Source of the DNA: Nipponacmea schrenckii
Taxonomy: Eukaryota; Mollusca; Gastropoda; Lottiidae
DNA: 64,000 bases
Reading direction: 5' to 3'
Assembly (NCBI GenBank): GCA_030562195.1
Contig: CM060202.1
Location: 13,950,001 to 14,014,000, forward strand
Positions 26,611-43,690 of the stretch are shown piece after piece. How positions within the stretch are numbered: the first letter of the stretch is position 1; each line of letters opens with the position of its first letter. The notes under the pieces are model-generated. The model made no database searches. It saw only the letters and a program-made list of their open reading frames with translations, and was not told the origin of the DNA. The position numbers and the translations under genes were made by a program.

Positions 26611-27895
26611 AACAAGCGGTTGCCTAGCAAGATACGCCCACTTTAAAATATATTTTCTGTTTTAAAACAGGCAGAAACTCCAACATTATTTAGGTCTAAT
26701 CCAAGTTCTCATCAATATAAATGTTCACACGAAATTTGATTCAAATCAGATGAAATCTAGTCTCTATTGTATTTACTAGCTAATTTTCATGAGTTTGAAC
26801 TAAGTCAAGGGCAATAACTCAAATATAGTTCATCGAAAAATACTAATTATTGAACTTGTTCAAGATCTCACCAATAAAAATGATAACATTAAATTTTATT
26901 TCAAATTCAAATTGTCTATCGCAATCACAAGCCAATTTTGCAGTATTTTGACAAAGTCAAGTGCAATAACTCAAAAACAGTTTATCAAAAAATCGTCAAT
27001 TTTGTACTTGACCAAGATCTCATCAATTTCAATAATCACACCAAATTTCATTCAAATCAGTTAAAAACTGTAGTGTTCACAAGTCTGTTTTGATGCGTTT
27101 TGACTAAGTCAAGGGCAATAACTCAAAAAACGTTCACCAAAAAATCATTACTATCAAACTTGTTTAAGATCTAATCAATATAAATGATGACACAACATTT
27201 CCTACAAATCCAATGGAAATTGTGATCTTTATCACGTTCACAAGCCAATTTTGACAGGTTTTAACAAGTCAAGTGCAAAAACTAAAAAAACTGACTTTTT
27301 CGAATTTGTCTTAGATCTCATAAATATAAATGATCACAGCATGTTCATTCAAATCCAATGAAAAATGTAGTCTCTATAGTGTTTACAAGCCAATTTTAAC
27401 GCATTTTGACTAAGTCAAGGGCAATAACTCAAAAACTGTTAATCGAAAAATCGCCAATTTGAAACTTGTAGAAGATCTCTTCAATATAAATAATCACAGC
27501 AATTTTCATTCAAATCCATTGAAAACTGTTGTCTCTATCGCATTCATAAGCCAATTTTGACGTGTTAGGACTAAGCCAATTTCGAACTTGTCTAAGATCT
27601 CATCAATATAAATGATCACAGCAAGTTTCATTCTAATCCGATAAAAACTGTAGTCTCTATTGGGTTCACAAGCCAATTTTGACGCGTTTTGACTAAGTCA
27701 AGTGCAATAACTCAAAAACCGTTCATCGAAAATTTGCCAAATTCGAACTTGTCCGAGATCACATCAATATAAATGATCAAAGCAAGTTTCATTCAAATCT
27801 GACAAAAACTGTAGTCTCTATCCTGTTCACAAGCAATTGGATGGACAGGTGTGATGACAATATACGACCACATTATAATGTGGGCGTATAAAAAC
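26611..27895 (-). mobile_element. ~160-bp-repeat element, 'CTAG-tail' subfamily, with both ends
   Basis: On the minus strand the element begins with the hairpin head TATACGCCCACATTATAATG, whose reverse arm is GTGGTCGTATA (27,860-27,895). It continues through about seven units of roughly 160 bp and ends at the tail GTGGGCGTATCTTGCTAGGC at 26,611-26,642. Units share 'TTTTGACTAAGTCAAGGGCA', 'AATAACTCAAAAAC' and 'AGATCTCATCAATATAAATG'. There is no transposase or helicase frame, so it is non-autonomous. Confidence 0.85.
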
Positions 27896-30800
27896 TAATG
27901 ATGCCTTAATTTCTTTTGTGCATTTGAATGATCTCTTGTTTATGGAATTTTTATTAGTATTGATATAGCATTCTCAAAAAGTACAGTTAGTCATAGAATG
28001 TCTTAACCTTGATTTAAATATAATCATGAGAACATATTTCATCTTCAAAATTTGTTTTACAGGGGATAATTTTCAGCCTTCTTTAGTTGAAATTTCTGCA
28101 AGAGAAATCTGTTTTTGTATTTTTTTTGCAATGTAAAACTTGAAAATAATATGCTTTTATTAATGCCAAGACTTTTTAAGATAACAATACTGATATACCA
28201 ATTCTTTAAAAACCTAGAAAATTTCAAAAAACTTTTTTCTTTGCTCAGACAAGAGATAAAATCAAGTATGCAATGAGAATGGACAAGTTTGTACACTGAT
28301 CACAACAAAATTTGAGAAACATCTAAGTTGAATAAAAAAGAATAGCTTGATATCAACAGCAAACACAGTTTCTGATATTTCATTTCTTTTTTTAACCAAT
28401 TTTTCCCTTTTTTTTTTATTGCTTGGCAATAACCCGAATACCCATGAACCCAAATACAATCTCACACTCTCAATCTCATTTTAGGTGTGATATTAAAATG
28501 TAATTCCTAAATCATTGTGGTAGGAAAGTAAGCTTATGTCAATTTTATTCTGTTGCGTCTCCCTTACTTTAATGTAAACATTGCAAAGGAAAAAAAGTGA
28601 CCAACAATCAAATTAATATGGACAATTTTTACCTAATACTGGATAGGATTGAACTCACTGCCAGTATCATAAAATTAAATGAGAGTCAAATTCTCAAAAA
28701 AACAAACACCCCCCTCACCCCCTTTGAATGCAATACTAGGATATTAGGATAAAGATAACTATGATTTCCAATTTGAGATCAACACAACAAATTGAGAACA
28801 TGGGCTGGGTTCACAAACAAACAATTCTAGCATTATATAACTTTTTATTACATAATCATCTATAGGGGCCTATCTTAAATTCATGTCACTCTACAGCAAC
28901 ATGCTTGTGACATCTCATATCCACATTTAGTAGTCTACACACTCTTCATTGTTTTTACGATCCATTTACAGCTTCTATAACCGAGGGTACTAAAAAAATA
29001 AAAAATAACATATGTAATAATAAAGCAAATATTTACATGAGAACATTGCTATGAATTACTAAGCATAGATTAGTCTGATTCCAGTTCTAAATCTAGAATC
29101 AGACATTTGATTTGATTAATATCCAACTTACAAACTCTTATCACTGAACATGTGACAAAAAAGATGACAACACTCTGTAGAACGCCTTTAAAGGCTTCTG
29201 ATTTCTCTTCTTCTGGGTTTTTATCTCTCTGTGGCATACGAAACATTTTTTTTTATTTTAAACCCACTGTTATTGTGAAAATTAAAACTGAAAAGTGCAC
29301 TATAAATCTCTCACGCTGACAAAAAAGCAAAACTTTTCTGGTCTTATTGACTGAAGAGTTATTCAAGAAAAGGCAATTTCTCAAGTGTTATCTCCCTTTA
29401 ATCATAAAAACTATTGCTAATGTAGGATGGTTTCTTTTGTTTTTTTAAATTCTTAACATAAAAACTATAATAAGCCTAGATTAAAAATAATTTTTTTGGC
29501 CCAGCCTATTTTTCTGCAAAATAGCATATTATATTATAATAGAAGCCTACAGGTTAAAAGTAACCTTTGGCTGTGTTAGCTTATCAGATCCATACAAATC
29601 TAAATAAATTCTAGTTGAAAAAGAACTGAGGAAGTATAACGAAAGTGAGTGTGGTTTGAACACGTTAATAGCTGATTTGAAGCTTACCTAATTTAGTTGC
29701 ATGAACTGACTGGCAGGAATCACTCAAACCTAGATAGATGCGAATTGGTGTCTAGTGTTCAGTAGTATCAGTGTGGACTGTAGGGCTTAAAGGTAAAGAC
29801 AATTCAACAATAAAAATCATTTGAAAGGAGAATGAACAGAAGCCTACTCTGATAAAAGATGTAGCCTACACTGAAATATGAGTATAAGACATTGGTCAGA
29901 ATCAGGCAATTAATAAGGAAATATTACACTTTGAACATGCTTAAGTCAAATTTATTTCATAGAAATAAATCTATAAGGCAGTTATGTAATTTGATCTGCT
30001 TGATAACGATAAGAGTATACTTATTGAAACGTAGCAGTATTAATAAACAATAGTTGTAATCCACAAAGACTTCTCTGTGTCATATGTATTACCTATTGAA
30101 TGCCATTCAAGGATCACTTATATATACTTATGTTCCAGCAGGAATATAAATAGTTACAATCTGGTTGTTGTTGTTTTACACTTGATACTCAAATATTAAA
30201 TTTCTCTTCTCTTAGACAAAAAGCTATTAATATCAAAAACACCATCAACTGAAAATGTTTATTTAAATTGGAGAAATGTCAATGATATATGATCATTATT
30301 CAATACATGTAGTTGATTTCCATTTTTAAATAAAAAAATATCAAACAAAAAACACAATTTATATTCTTAATACATTTCATACTTATTAAAGGGGGAGGGA
30401 ATTTCTTTCTGAGCACTAATTTAAAATATTTATAGAGTATATTGCTAAAACAAATTGACATAGTTAAAATTATTTTCAGTTCACAAATGGACTACCCTAC
30501 AAGGCCATTTTAAATTGTGCAGGTTAGACCCTGATTTAACATGTATCTGTCATAGCCTTGTATAAGCTTAATATTGTATGTAAGGTGTTTGAAAAACAAT
30601 TTTTCCACCTTTCCTAAAAGAAGTAGAATTTTGTTGTTTACAATGTTTCAGTATAAAGTAAGATGATCTTTATCTGCATGGTTTGTCATTCTCATCTGAA
30701 GAATACTGGATCTACACCCCACAGCACGGCAAACGTATATATCTAACAGTAATTATAACAAACATATAATACATAATCAGAATAACAAATTTACCCTTTT

Positions 30801-32104
30801 TATAAATATACATGTATATTTTGCCATTACCATTACCAAGGCAACAGAGACTTAACACAATACAATAAATTTAGACCATTTATAGATATATGTTAAAAAA
30901 TCTTAAATCTTAGTAGATAATAAAATCTGAAACATCACTACTCCGACTACTCTGCAATATATGATGGTTATGAAAGGCAGCCATTATTTACTGAAACTAT
31001 TGATTTTGGTAATTTATATGGGCATTTTGTTTTTATTGTTGCAGAAATTCTTTTTTTAACTAAAATTTATGAAAAATTTACACCAAAATCTAGAATCAAT
31101 CTGTGTCCTTGACAAATTTCCAGTAAAAGAATGCAACCACTAATTTTTTAAATGCCACATACAAAATTGTCTTTGTTTCTGTAAGGTAAAAGAAAACTAC
31201 TTAGACTTCTGCAAAATATATTTTAATTGGATTGAAATGTTTCAACAAATAATATAAAGCCATTTAAAAGCTAAAATACCAAAACTTATTTAAATTGCTT
31301 AATTAGCAAGTAACATGTTCTATTTAACGTTTTTGATCAAGTAGATGTAAATAACATTTTTTTATGTATAATATACAATGTTTTTAATAATGGAAAGTGT
31401 GCATGCTGCCCTTATAATTATCATAGGCTGGTTGTTCAGTACCATGAAAACAAAAACTTAATAAGATCAATAATTGTTAACTTGAAGTCACAATAATATA
31501 TTGAATAGATAATTTTTGATCAGGCTATAAAGCTTGGAACTAAAATCAGGGGCCTGGAAAACTAAACTGAAGATGAGTTGTAAATTTCCAGTCATCTGAT
31601 CAATCACTAAAATTGACTAACTAAAGTTTTATTTATTTTATTTAGATTATTGGATTTCTTAAAATCTAGATTTTATTTCAGTAAAGTTTTAGGGGATAAG
31701 GCCCCAGGTTGCAATACATCTATCACTTGGCAAATACATGTGAAATGCTGGAAGAGTCTGGCCAATGATAACATTCACTATTCCTTACTGAGACAGATTC
31801 AGCTATACAGAAACTGCCAAGGATTGCCAAAATCTGACAACTGTCTATGACAGTGCCTCATTTCAACGTGTATATAATTATATCATTCAGTGGATAAACA
31901 ATTAAGAAGAAAATAAACTGTTAACATTAAAGGTGTGAATATAGTTTAATCTCTGATAAGAGTATAGAGTATAAAAATATTTTTGTAACTTTTATAGTGT
32001 ATGTAATTCATTGAATTCTCTTAATTTTCTTGTAAGATAAATCCATTAAACACAAAATAATGCATATTTTTTAAAGTTATTTGAGGAAAAATCTTACTTC
32101 TTTA
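27896..32104. other. Intergenic between the repeat element and the PRPS 3' end
   Basis: AT-rich with no gene recognised. Short minus-strand frames at 28,057-28,465 and a plus-strand frame at 31,650-31,850 lack domains and splice context. Confidence 0.45.
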
Positions 32105-32125
32105 AAGGATATACCCATCTAAATA

Positions 32126-32131
32126 TTTATT
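32126..32131 (-). terminator. Candidate poly(A) signal for the distal PRPS 3' end (isoform B)
   Basis: TTTATT on the plus strand reads AATAAA on the minus strand, about 470 bases after the exon 7B stop. It is the nearest canonical hexamer I found in that direction. No cleavage site can be seen from sequence alone. Confidence 0.35.
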
Positions 32132-32601
32132 TTACCAGATGAAATAGCCTTACATCTAACACTTTGCAAAACTGGCATGAGGTTAGTCTTATTAAAGTTT
32201 ATAAATGATATGTTTCAATGAATTTGACAAGATAAAACAAAATTTGTCTTGAAAAAAACATTTGTTTAAAATGTTGTTAATAATACCTTATTATGGGAGT
32301 GGTAAGGCATCTGAGTCTAGAAGCATCTGAGCCGTCTAGACCAGCGACAGTTTCTTAACAACTATGTCTGCCCAGGATATAAAACTTTATGTAACGATAT
32401 GAAAACTAATGAATCTATAAAACAATACAAGATTTTTAGAAACTGCATAATTCATTCAATAAAATTTTAAATGATTTCATATTGTCATGTCATACATGAA
32501 ACCAAGGAGTCACTTCTGTACTTTTGGTCACCTTTCAAAAATACTAAAAACAGTTTGAACATATCAAGCACTTCAGTTGATCTTCTTGAAATCTTCACCT
32601 T

Positions 32602-32694
32602 CTACAATGGTACATTCTCAAACAGGTAGGAAACTGATTCTCCATTGTGAGTTCTTCTGATGGACTCAGCCAAAATAATAGAAATATCAATTGT
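32602..32694 (-). CDS. PRPS1: PRPS alternative last coding exon B (distal)
   Basis: A second complete version of the PRPS terminal exon lies 1.7 kb downstream of exon 7A. It has an acceptor ('GTATCATTTCAG' on the minus strand), phase 0, 30 codons and a TAG stop at 32,602-32,604. Key residues are [20 protein letters not shown] at the start and the ending ENVPL, the canonical C terminus of animal PRPS. Against exon 7A it is identical at 25 of 30 residues but at only 65 of 93 bases by my hand alignment; 15 sense codons differ synonymously. Joined to exon 6 in frame it also gives a 318-residue enzyme. Long coexistence under selection is inferred. Confidence 0.88.
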   Translation of the reverse strand, partial: TIDISIILAESIRRTHNGESVSYLFENVPL

Positions 32695-34123
32695 CTGAAA
32701 TGATACAAATACTCCATAAAATATGCTGATCTTGTCCATACATACTACAAACTTGAATCCCTCTCATGCAATCTGATCAAAATACAGCTCCTGATACGTT
32801 TTTGAATTCAGTAAATGAAGCTTTGCCACTGGGCAATGTTCATATATCAAGATCATAGAATTCTTACTGATATAGAGCATTAGTTGAATCGAAAAGTTGT
32901 GCATCTTTGTTCTGAAGAATATTGTCAGTTTATTTCAATATTATATAATTTTTCTTTGAAAATGTGCATTGTAATCAGTTTACATCTTTTGTAACCATTT
33001 TCAAAATTTATTCATTTTCAACTAGGTACTTTCAGAAAAAGAAAAAAATTGTTTTAAAATATATATAGAGAGAGAAGGTTCATTGTGAAATATAGTCTAG
33101 AATACTGAAAATGAGTTCTTTCTCCTTGTAAAAAGCCATGGTGATTACACTGAAATAGGAATGGTGCAATGTTAACATGTTGTTCTTGACCTGTAAGAAA
33201 TATCTTTATTCATGCTTTAACCACTCACTCATTTTGCAAGGATGGTCATTTATCTTTATAGCTGCCAGGATTTGTTGAAGAAGCCTGGTAAATTCTGATG
33301 TGACATATTTATTTGCTGGTGATGACACATGTACCCACTCATAGCCAATACATCTCAGCCAGTCAAAGGGCAAGTAATTGGTGTGCAGTTGTATTCATTC
33401 TCAGTTTTGACGTAGATTTACATAACTACTTGTTTTGGTGCCTCAGATTTAATTTGGATCTTACTATTGTGAATTTTTTCCATGTGAGATGCATGTATTG
33501 ACATCTACAATTATTATTAATTTTGCAGATTTCAACATTAAACTTGTTGAAACAGCAACTCAAATGTCATTTGCTGAGGTTATTTTAAAATATTATAATA
33601 TCAAGCACATGTAATAACAAAACTAGAAGTGTTTTGGGAAACCCCCACATAAAATGAAACATGTAGATCTGCATTGTAACAAGATTGTGATTTGGATCCA
33701 CTAGATATAAAATGTAAGATACATTATAAGACAAATAACATAATGTCTAATAAGTTAAAAGTTTGAAACAAAAGAACCAAGGAAAGTAAGGGATATATAA
33801 ATATAACTTAAGTGGAAATAAATATCTATAAAATTAAGTGTAAATACTTATTAATGGGTCACAGCTTGGTGTAATGTTGTAAGCAATTAGAGATTAATGC
33901 TATAAATAGTGGGGCCATCTCCAAAATCAACCATATTCTTATAATGAACTCTTCTCGAAGTACACAACAGAATATGGATTAGTAGAGATGAGGGTTGTCA
34001 AATTGGATGGTCACTTATTCTATAGCACTGAATAGGGTGAGGACCAGTTGGTTATAAAATCTTTTTGTGTTATTTGGCATATTTCTATCATTCCAGAGCT
34101 TGTTCAGAGCTTGTGACAAGAAT

Positions 34124-34129
34124 TTTATT
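34124..34129 (-). terminator. Candidate poly(A) signal for the proximal PRPS 3' end (isoform A)
   Basis: AATAAA on the minus strand, about 280 bases after the exon 7A stop. If used, it ends the isoform A mRNA before exon 7B, so the two isoforms would differ in last exon, 3' UTR and poly(A) site. Confidence 0.4.
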
Positions 34130-34409
34130 CATGAAATGATATAGATAGTACTTCAATCATGAGACACCAATTCAATACAACTGGACCTTAAACCCTTTTA
34201 TATTTTAACTTGTATCATGCATATTTACTATAGTCTGACACAAATAGACGACAACACTTAATTACAATAGCAGTAGTAAATACTAGAAAACAGAGACTAC
34301 ACTAAGAAAAGCAGTAAAAGAACAAGCCAAGCTAATAATTTGAATAACATCTGGGTGGGGGAAACTAAAAATAGATACATGCACAGATTGAACACACCTA
34401 TACTTCCAT

Positions 34410-37850
<3,441 letters not shown>

Positions 37851-38339
37851 TTTCCTCGCTTCACCGTTCTTTTCTGATCTCTTTACTTGCATTGGCACCT
37901 TGTCGAGTAAATAAGTTTTCGATTATCTAGTCGCAAACGCTGTTCTGTATTATTGAAAAAATGTTTCTGGATAATCAAAAATCATCTTATAGAGAAGTTT
38001 TGGCGGCGATGGCAGTTATATGAAAGGTTGCAAAAGACATTATAGATTGACAAGAAATCTAGTTAACAATTCTTTAGAGTATATTTAGTGTTTAGAAGAC
38101 ATGACAGTCGTTGCTTTGAGGGAACTAAATCTCAAAATGACATGACAAATAGTGCGAAATTTGCGAAACCAAATTTGAGATTTTACGGATTAGGAAATAT
38201 ATCTGTAATGTAGCCAGTCCGTAAGAATTTTTCCACGCCGACTCAATCAACCGGAAGTGGTCTTTTATTTTTAGAGATGCCTTCATTATCCTAACAATTT
38301 TCAGATTATTAATAAAATATTGCCCTAAATTATTAGAAG
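37851..38339. promoter_or_regulatory. Shared upstream region of PRPS and UBE2K (bidirectional promoter candidate)
   Basis: Only 489 bases separate the two divergent start codons, so both 5' UTRs and both promoters must fit here, unless there are undetected 5' exons. ACCGGAAGTG at 38,250-38,259 is a perfect ETS/GABP-type site, common in bidirectional housekeeping promoters. TTTTGGCGGCGATGG near 37,999-38,013 resembles an E2F or YY1-type GC motif. There is no TATA box at an expected position for either gene, as usual for such promoters. Confidence 0.6.
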
Positions 38340-41300
38340 ATGACCAACATTGCTCAAGCAAGAATAAAAAGAGAATTTAAAGAAGTTGTCAAAAGTGACG
38401 AGGTAGATCTATACCCATAATAAGTTGAAAGGTTGGGGATCTAACAGGAGGGTTGAGAAAATAGTGAATGAATGGAGTTTCACGACGAGGACTTTTTTGT
38501 ATAGATATAGTTCGGCCTTTACAGCTGATCAATGACAATGTCATGCGATTTATAATGAAAAAATATTCAATGTCACATCCTTTAGGATTCTTTGACTTCG
38601 TTTCATTTTGTATATAATATTTTTTTTTTCAGTCTTTGCTAGGAGTATTTTCTGATATGATTAGAACTAATTAGTAATATTGCATTAGTTTAAAGATATT
38701 ATATTATTATAATAATCTTATAAATTTGTAAGTCTATGATGGAATAAATTTACTAGCCCTAACATCGTTTTGTGAACGCTGCTTCAACTTTGCCCTAAAG
38801 CCTTCTATTAAATAGTAAATTGCTACTTTTCACCCTACCTAAGCTCTAATAAGTATCTATGATCATAGGCAACCTCATCAGCTTTCTTGACATTTTATCA
38901 TGTTATTTTTAAGGTTGCTGCTTGTAACATTACAGTAGAATTAGTGGATGACAAGTATAATGAATTAATAGGTAAAATAGCTGGGCCACCAGATACACCA
39001 TATGCTGGAGGTACATTTTGTTTAGAAATTAGAATACCAGAAACATACCCTTTTAATCCACCAATAGTAAGTATACATTGTAAAAAGTAGGTATATAGTA
39101 TTAAAGTTAGCAATAGAATATATCAAATAATTACAGTTATTTGTTCAATTATAGAAGCCATATGATTTCATGGATTTTATGTTATCTCAAAGACATGTTA
39201 ACTCAGAGACAGTTAACCCTGACACAAAGACAGTTAAACAGTTAACTTGGAGACAGCATATTATTAAAATATAATATCTTAATACCTGAATTAATTTTTC
39301 TTATAACAAATTTGTGGTGGTTTCGATTTCATAATGATCACATGATCTGAACTTTCTGGTTAGTGACTGAAACAGATCAGCAGTATATCTAAGCTGGTTT
39401 AAACAATTTAACGAGCCAATTAACAATGATAACACAATGAAAGATTGGTGCGTGCGAGAGGACTATCAATTATATCCAAAAAATATACTGTAGTGTAAGG
39501 GATAAAGGCAACGCTTCAACTGCAACTGTCACTGAAAAGGTTGGAAAGGTTGAAATACTCAAAGCCATTCAAATAAACTTGTTATTAACGATTTTTTGAA
39601 AGCTGAAAAAACTATGATAGGTTTACTGAAAACGAGAATATTGAATTTGTTCTGCACCTTACGTTCTTGTAATAAATGTTCATTGTCTCCCCTTGAGAAG
39701 AACACTTTCATGCTGGAAATTGATTATTTATTTGACTAGGCAAATTAGGTCTCTGAGATGACTGCAAATATTGTCTTTGAGTTAAATTTTGCCTCTGAAT
39801 TTAAATAACTAAAACTTGTCTCTGAGATAAGATATCTCTGAGTCGACTGAGTTCCTGAAACCTACATGTATCTTGTCTTGCTATATGCATATTGCTTTGA
39901 AGGGATTACCAACATATAAACTTTGTAAATGTCAAAAACTTCCCTCTAATGCTGGGTTGTAACACTTTCTTTGATTTGGATTGTTGTTTAAGTTATTTAG
40001 TGCTGTGGGATAGAATCCAGAAAAAACACTGATGTCATGCCAAGTGCTTTTTTGGCCCAGGGTTGGATTTCTACTCATATATATAAATCATAGTTTAACT
40101 GTTGAATAAAACCTTATTTATTTTAGGTTAAGTTTATGACCAAAATATGGCATCCCAATATTAGTTCAGTTACTGGTGCTATTTGTCTAGATATTTTAAA
40201 AGATCAGTGGTAAGTTTATGGTTTCAAAATGTTTGATCTAGGATAAAATGTTAAGACAAGATCATGACAATAAATTTTATTTCCCCACGGTGCAGATTAG
40301 TAGGACAATTTCAATTTTTTCTGCTTGATATTTGCTTATGTATAAGGGCTGAGTGATAACTGATATCACATAAATACTGGTTGACGACTACAATTGGCAA
40401 ATGCTCTGAAAGTTTTATGTCAATATTGCAAACATGGTGAAGAAATAATGTTTTGTCTGTTACAGAGTTAATTAACTATTTTTATTACCTGCACAATATA
40501 ATGATATTTAGTATTTTTGTATGTTTTTTTCATTCTAACTCAAGATATTATAAGGTATGATTGCAGTTTTAACCAATCAAAAACAATTTCAGGGCGGCTG
40601 CAATGACATTACGGACAGTTTTATTATCATTACAAGCATTATTAGCAGCTGCAGAACCAGATGATCCGCAAGATGCTGTGGTAGCACAACAATATAAGGA
40701 AAATTACTCTATATTTGAAAAAACTGCAAGACATTGGACAGCAGTTTATGCAGGAGGTAAGGATAAAAATATGTAAGAAAGAGTTGTGATGGTTTTAACT
40801 AATAGCATGATGTTTGCCTTTTTACAGCCCTGCTGTTTAGCATGCTTGGGCCAAACCCCTTGTCTTTTACTTTTTAAGATTATTTGAACAGCTGGATTTA
40901 TTCAAAAATTGGAGAAAGACAAATTTTTCAAGCTCAAGAGACTTTCCTACTCTGACCAAGATAAGAACTCACAACCACTTGTAAAATTAATACCCACTAA
41001 GCTTCAGTTTTAACAGGCATCATATTGAGAATATTCCATATTTTCTGTGAAGACAAGAATAATCAATATATATTTTTTTACAGGTCCCAAATCATGTCCA
41101 GAATTAGATTCAAAGATTACATCCTTAAAGAATATGGGCTTTGATGAGGTAAGTCAAATATTATTTTTATGTCATTAAATTCTGACGTTTACTTGCCTTT
41201 ACAATTACTGGGTTAGACAAAGTTTAGAATCTTTTAACATTGTTTCTCTTGATCCTCTGCATCTTGATTTTTATAAATTTTCTCTGTGTCAGTTTTTGTA

Positions 41301-41693
41301 TAACCATAATATTGAACTTGGTTTGAAAAACACTTAAAAACCACACCTGGCATTACTTACCCACAAATTAGAGTCCTGTAAAACTATAACAATTTCTGGT
41401 GGTTCAATGACATATTATTTTTTTAGAAACAGACAAAATTAGACTAATCATTATCTAGAGTATTCCAGATTACATTTTTAGTGCAGACGAATTTTTAAAA
41501 TTATTATGCAATATTTAGTTATATTAAAACCTGATACATGCTGTCAAACCTTTGAGTAACATGTTTCAGGTTCTGCTTTAATATTTCTGAATTGCTCCTT
41601 GATTTTTTTTTTTTCTTGTAGAATCAAGCACGAGCTGCTTTATCTTCTAAAGGATGGGATATAGAACGTGCCACAGAATATTTAATAAATTAA
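38340..41693 (+). CDS. UBE2K: Ubiquitin-conjugating enzyme E2 K (E2-25K / HIP2), 199 aa, six exons
   Basis: E2 enzyme that takes ubiquitin from E1 as a thioester and builds Lys48-linked chains. Coding exons: 38340-38402, 38914-39066, 40127-40209, 40593-40756, 41084-41148 and 41622-41693, with GT-AG junctions and continuous phase. They total 600 bases, 199 residues plus stop (human 200). Visible: MTNIAQARIKREFKEVVKSD start with Lys14; the HPN motif at 81-83; catalytic Cys92 in GAICLDILKDQW; AAAEPDDPQDAVVA, diagnostic of this E2 class; and a C-terminal UBA domain from about 160, with LKNMGFDE and ending ATEYLIN. The start is the first ATG in a sequence matching the family N terminus. Introns 1-5 are about 0.3-1.1 kb; intron 2 contains an inverted-repeat element. 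Expression may be coordinated with the divergent PRPS gene. Confidence 0.97.
39181..39860. repeat. Inverted-repeat element in UBE2K intron 2, ends built from 'TTAACTCAGAGACA' motifs
   Basis: On the left (39,181-39,258) the motif appears about four times with variation: TTATCTCAAAGACA, TTAACTCAGAGACA, ACAAAGACA and TTAACTTGGAGACA, roughly every 18-25 bases. On the right (39,747-39,845) the reverse complement appears again about four times: GGTCTCTGAGATGA, TGTCTTTGAGTTAA, GCCTCTGAA and TGTCTCTGAGATAA. The two clusters face each other around ~490 bases of ordinary sequence, giving a fold-back architecture. The family is unknown to me. Confidence 0.6.
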
Positions 41694-43690
41694 TATATAT
41701 ACATACAAACTTATAGAGAACTATTTTCATTATTCTCTTTCAAATGGCTTGGAAATTTACCTAAAATTCACCACTTAATATTTCCAATAATTACCATGTT
41801 ATGCTGTAAATGTCCAGGCCAAAACTGAGTGGTATTGTTTTTTTTACACTTATGAAACTGGATGAGAGTGCCTCTGATTGTTGATCTTATTGAATGATGT
41901 AGACAACAGAAATTTATCTATTGGTTTGAGATCCAGTTTTACTTTATTATAAATGAATCATGTGTGAGTGGATCTGATAATTCTACATAAAAATATTTCC
42001 AATTTATATCATAATAGTATGATATTTTCACATGATCATTACCCAAGATAGGCAAATAGTTCACATCATTGTTAAAATCCTGGAACAATTCACCATCCGC
42101 TTGACCAAATATACCATATTCTCAGAAACTGCAATGTATTAAATCAATGTCCAGAATGATTTGAATATATAGGGAAAAAGTGAAATTTCTGATATGAGGT
42201 ATATTTGAAGAGATTTTTGTGTAGTTCTAGTACTTCTTAATACCATTACATATATTATGTGGATTAGCCCATGAAGGTGTTAGTCACAGTGAAGATATAC
42301 CATTATATCTTGCCTAAGAAAAGCGATCCCTTCCATTGAAAGAATACGATTTTACAATAATTTAACCCTACCTGAATTCTTATTAGGTAAGTCTAGAAAC
42401 AGACATGTCTCTTGAAATGATATTGAGTGCCATAGATATATAAAATAATATGTAAGCCATGTTATTATTAGTGTATTAAATCCTATTTATCCAATCTGCA
42501 TATTTTGACTTTCATCGGTCATCAGTTGATATTAAATTTCACATATTTAGTGAGATATTCTTCTGTGCACAAGGAATTTTAATTTTCACTGCAGAATTAC
42601 CAAAATAAAAATGGAAAAATCAATTGATTACAAAATAATGTTCATTATAAAGTATGTAAGTGAACTATTTGAGAAATTCTCCATGATGGTCATAAGTTGT
42701 TTCATTTACTGTTTTAGACTTTGATTATCAAATTTTACTGATTATTTTTTATGTTAAGTAGAATATTTCTAGAATAGCCTACTGATAGTCTAAGAATGAC
42801 TTGACACTGAAAAATTGTTTATTTTTAAATTTGTTTCTAAAAACGCACTTTTTCAGCCACATTTTCTGCCATTTGCAGTAGAAATATTTTAAAAGTGCGT
42901 GTGTTAAATATAAATATACAAAGATTTATATTTTTTCAATGCAGTCATTCTAAAACTACCAGTACTATTTTAAAACATATTTTCCAATTCATTGAAAAAG
43001 AATCATTGGTAAAATTAGATTTATAAAGGGTGAAGACAGTAGATTACTTTAGTATACATTCATCATAGCATGCCAGAATATTTCAGTGAAGTAAAAAAAA
43101 CTAATTGTAGACAAATAAATCTGTTAAAGATTCTTGTAAAAAAGTTTTTATAAATTTGCTGTATATATATGTAATTATTGTATTGATTCTTACTTGAGGG
43201 GAATGTCTAGTCTTATTTCTTTAGCCAGTATGTAAGCTTTCAACAAAAAGAAAATCCAATTGGAATGCCAAAGATTCACATTAACCTAAGGCATCTGAAG
43301 AGGGTAATGTTCAAATTCTCATTTATCAATCAAGCTACTGTTCAAATTCTGAATTAACAATTAAGCTACTGTGGAACAAATCAATTGATTTGGCATTCCT
43401 TTCATTTATAGAACTTTCTGCCAGCCTGTTTTTGGTCATGTATATTTAATTGAGAAGTGTAAACCAGTTGTTTTACTGCTATTAAAATGTTAATTGCATA
43501 TATTTTGTCTTCAAAATGATTTGTATTCCTTACAAGATCCTTCGCAATCCAAATTACTTGATACTAGCTACTGCTCTGCTACTGTCTGAATTAGCAAAGT
43601 AGGTCATTAATGCATTATCGGAAATTCAAATTTTGTTCAGCACCTTTTTGGGTTTCTGTAGACAAGCAATGGCATGTGCTACGAAAGTAA
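41694..43690 (+). other. UBE2K 3' UTR and downstream intergenic sequence
   Basis: No coding signal. A canonical AATAAA at 42,604-42,609 could end the UBE2K transcript, giving a 3' UTR near 0.9 kb; an ATTAAA near 42,474 is an alternative. Beyond that I see only AT-rich sequence up to the repeat element at 43,691. Confidence 0.4.
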
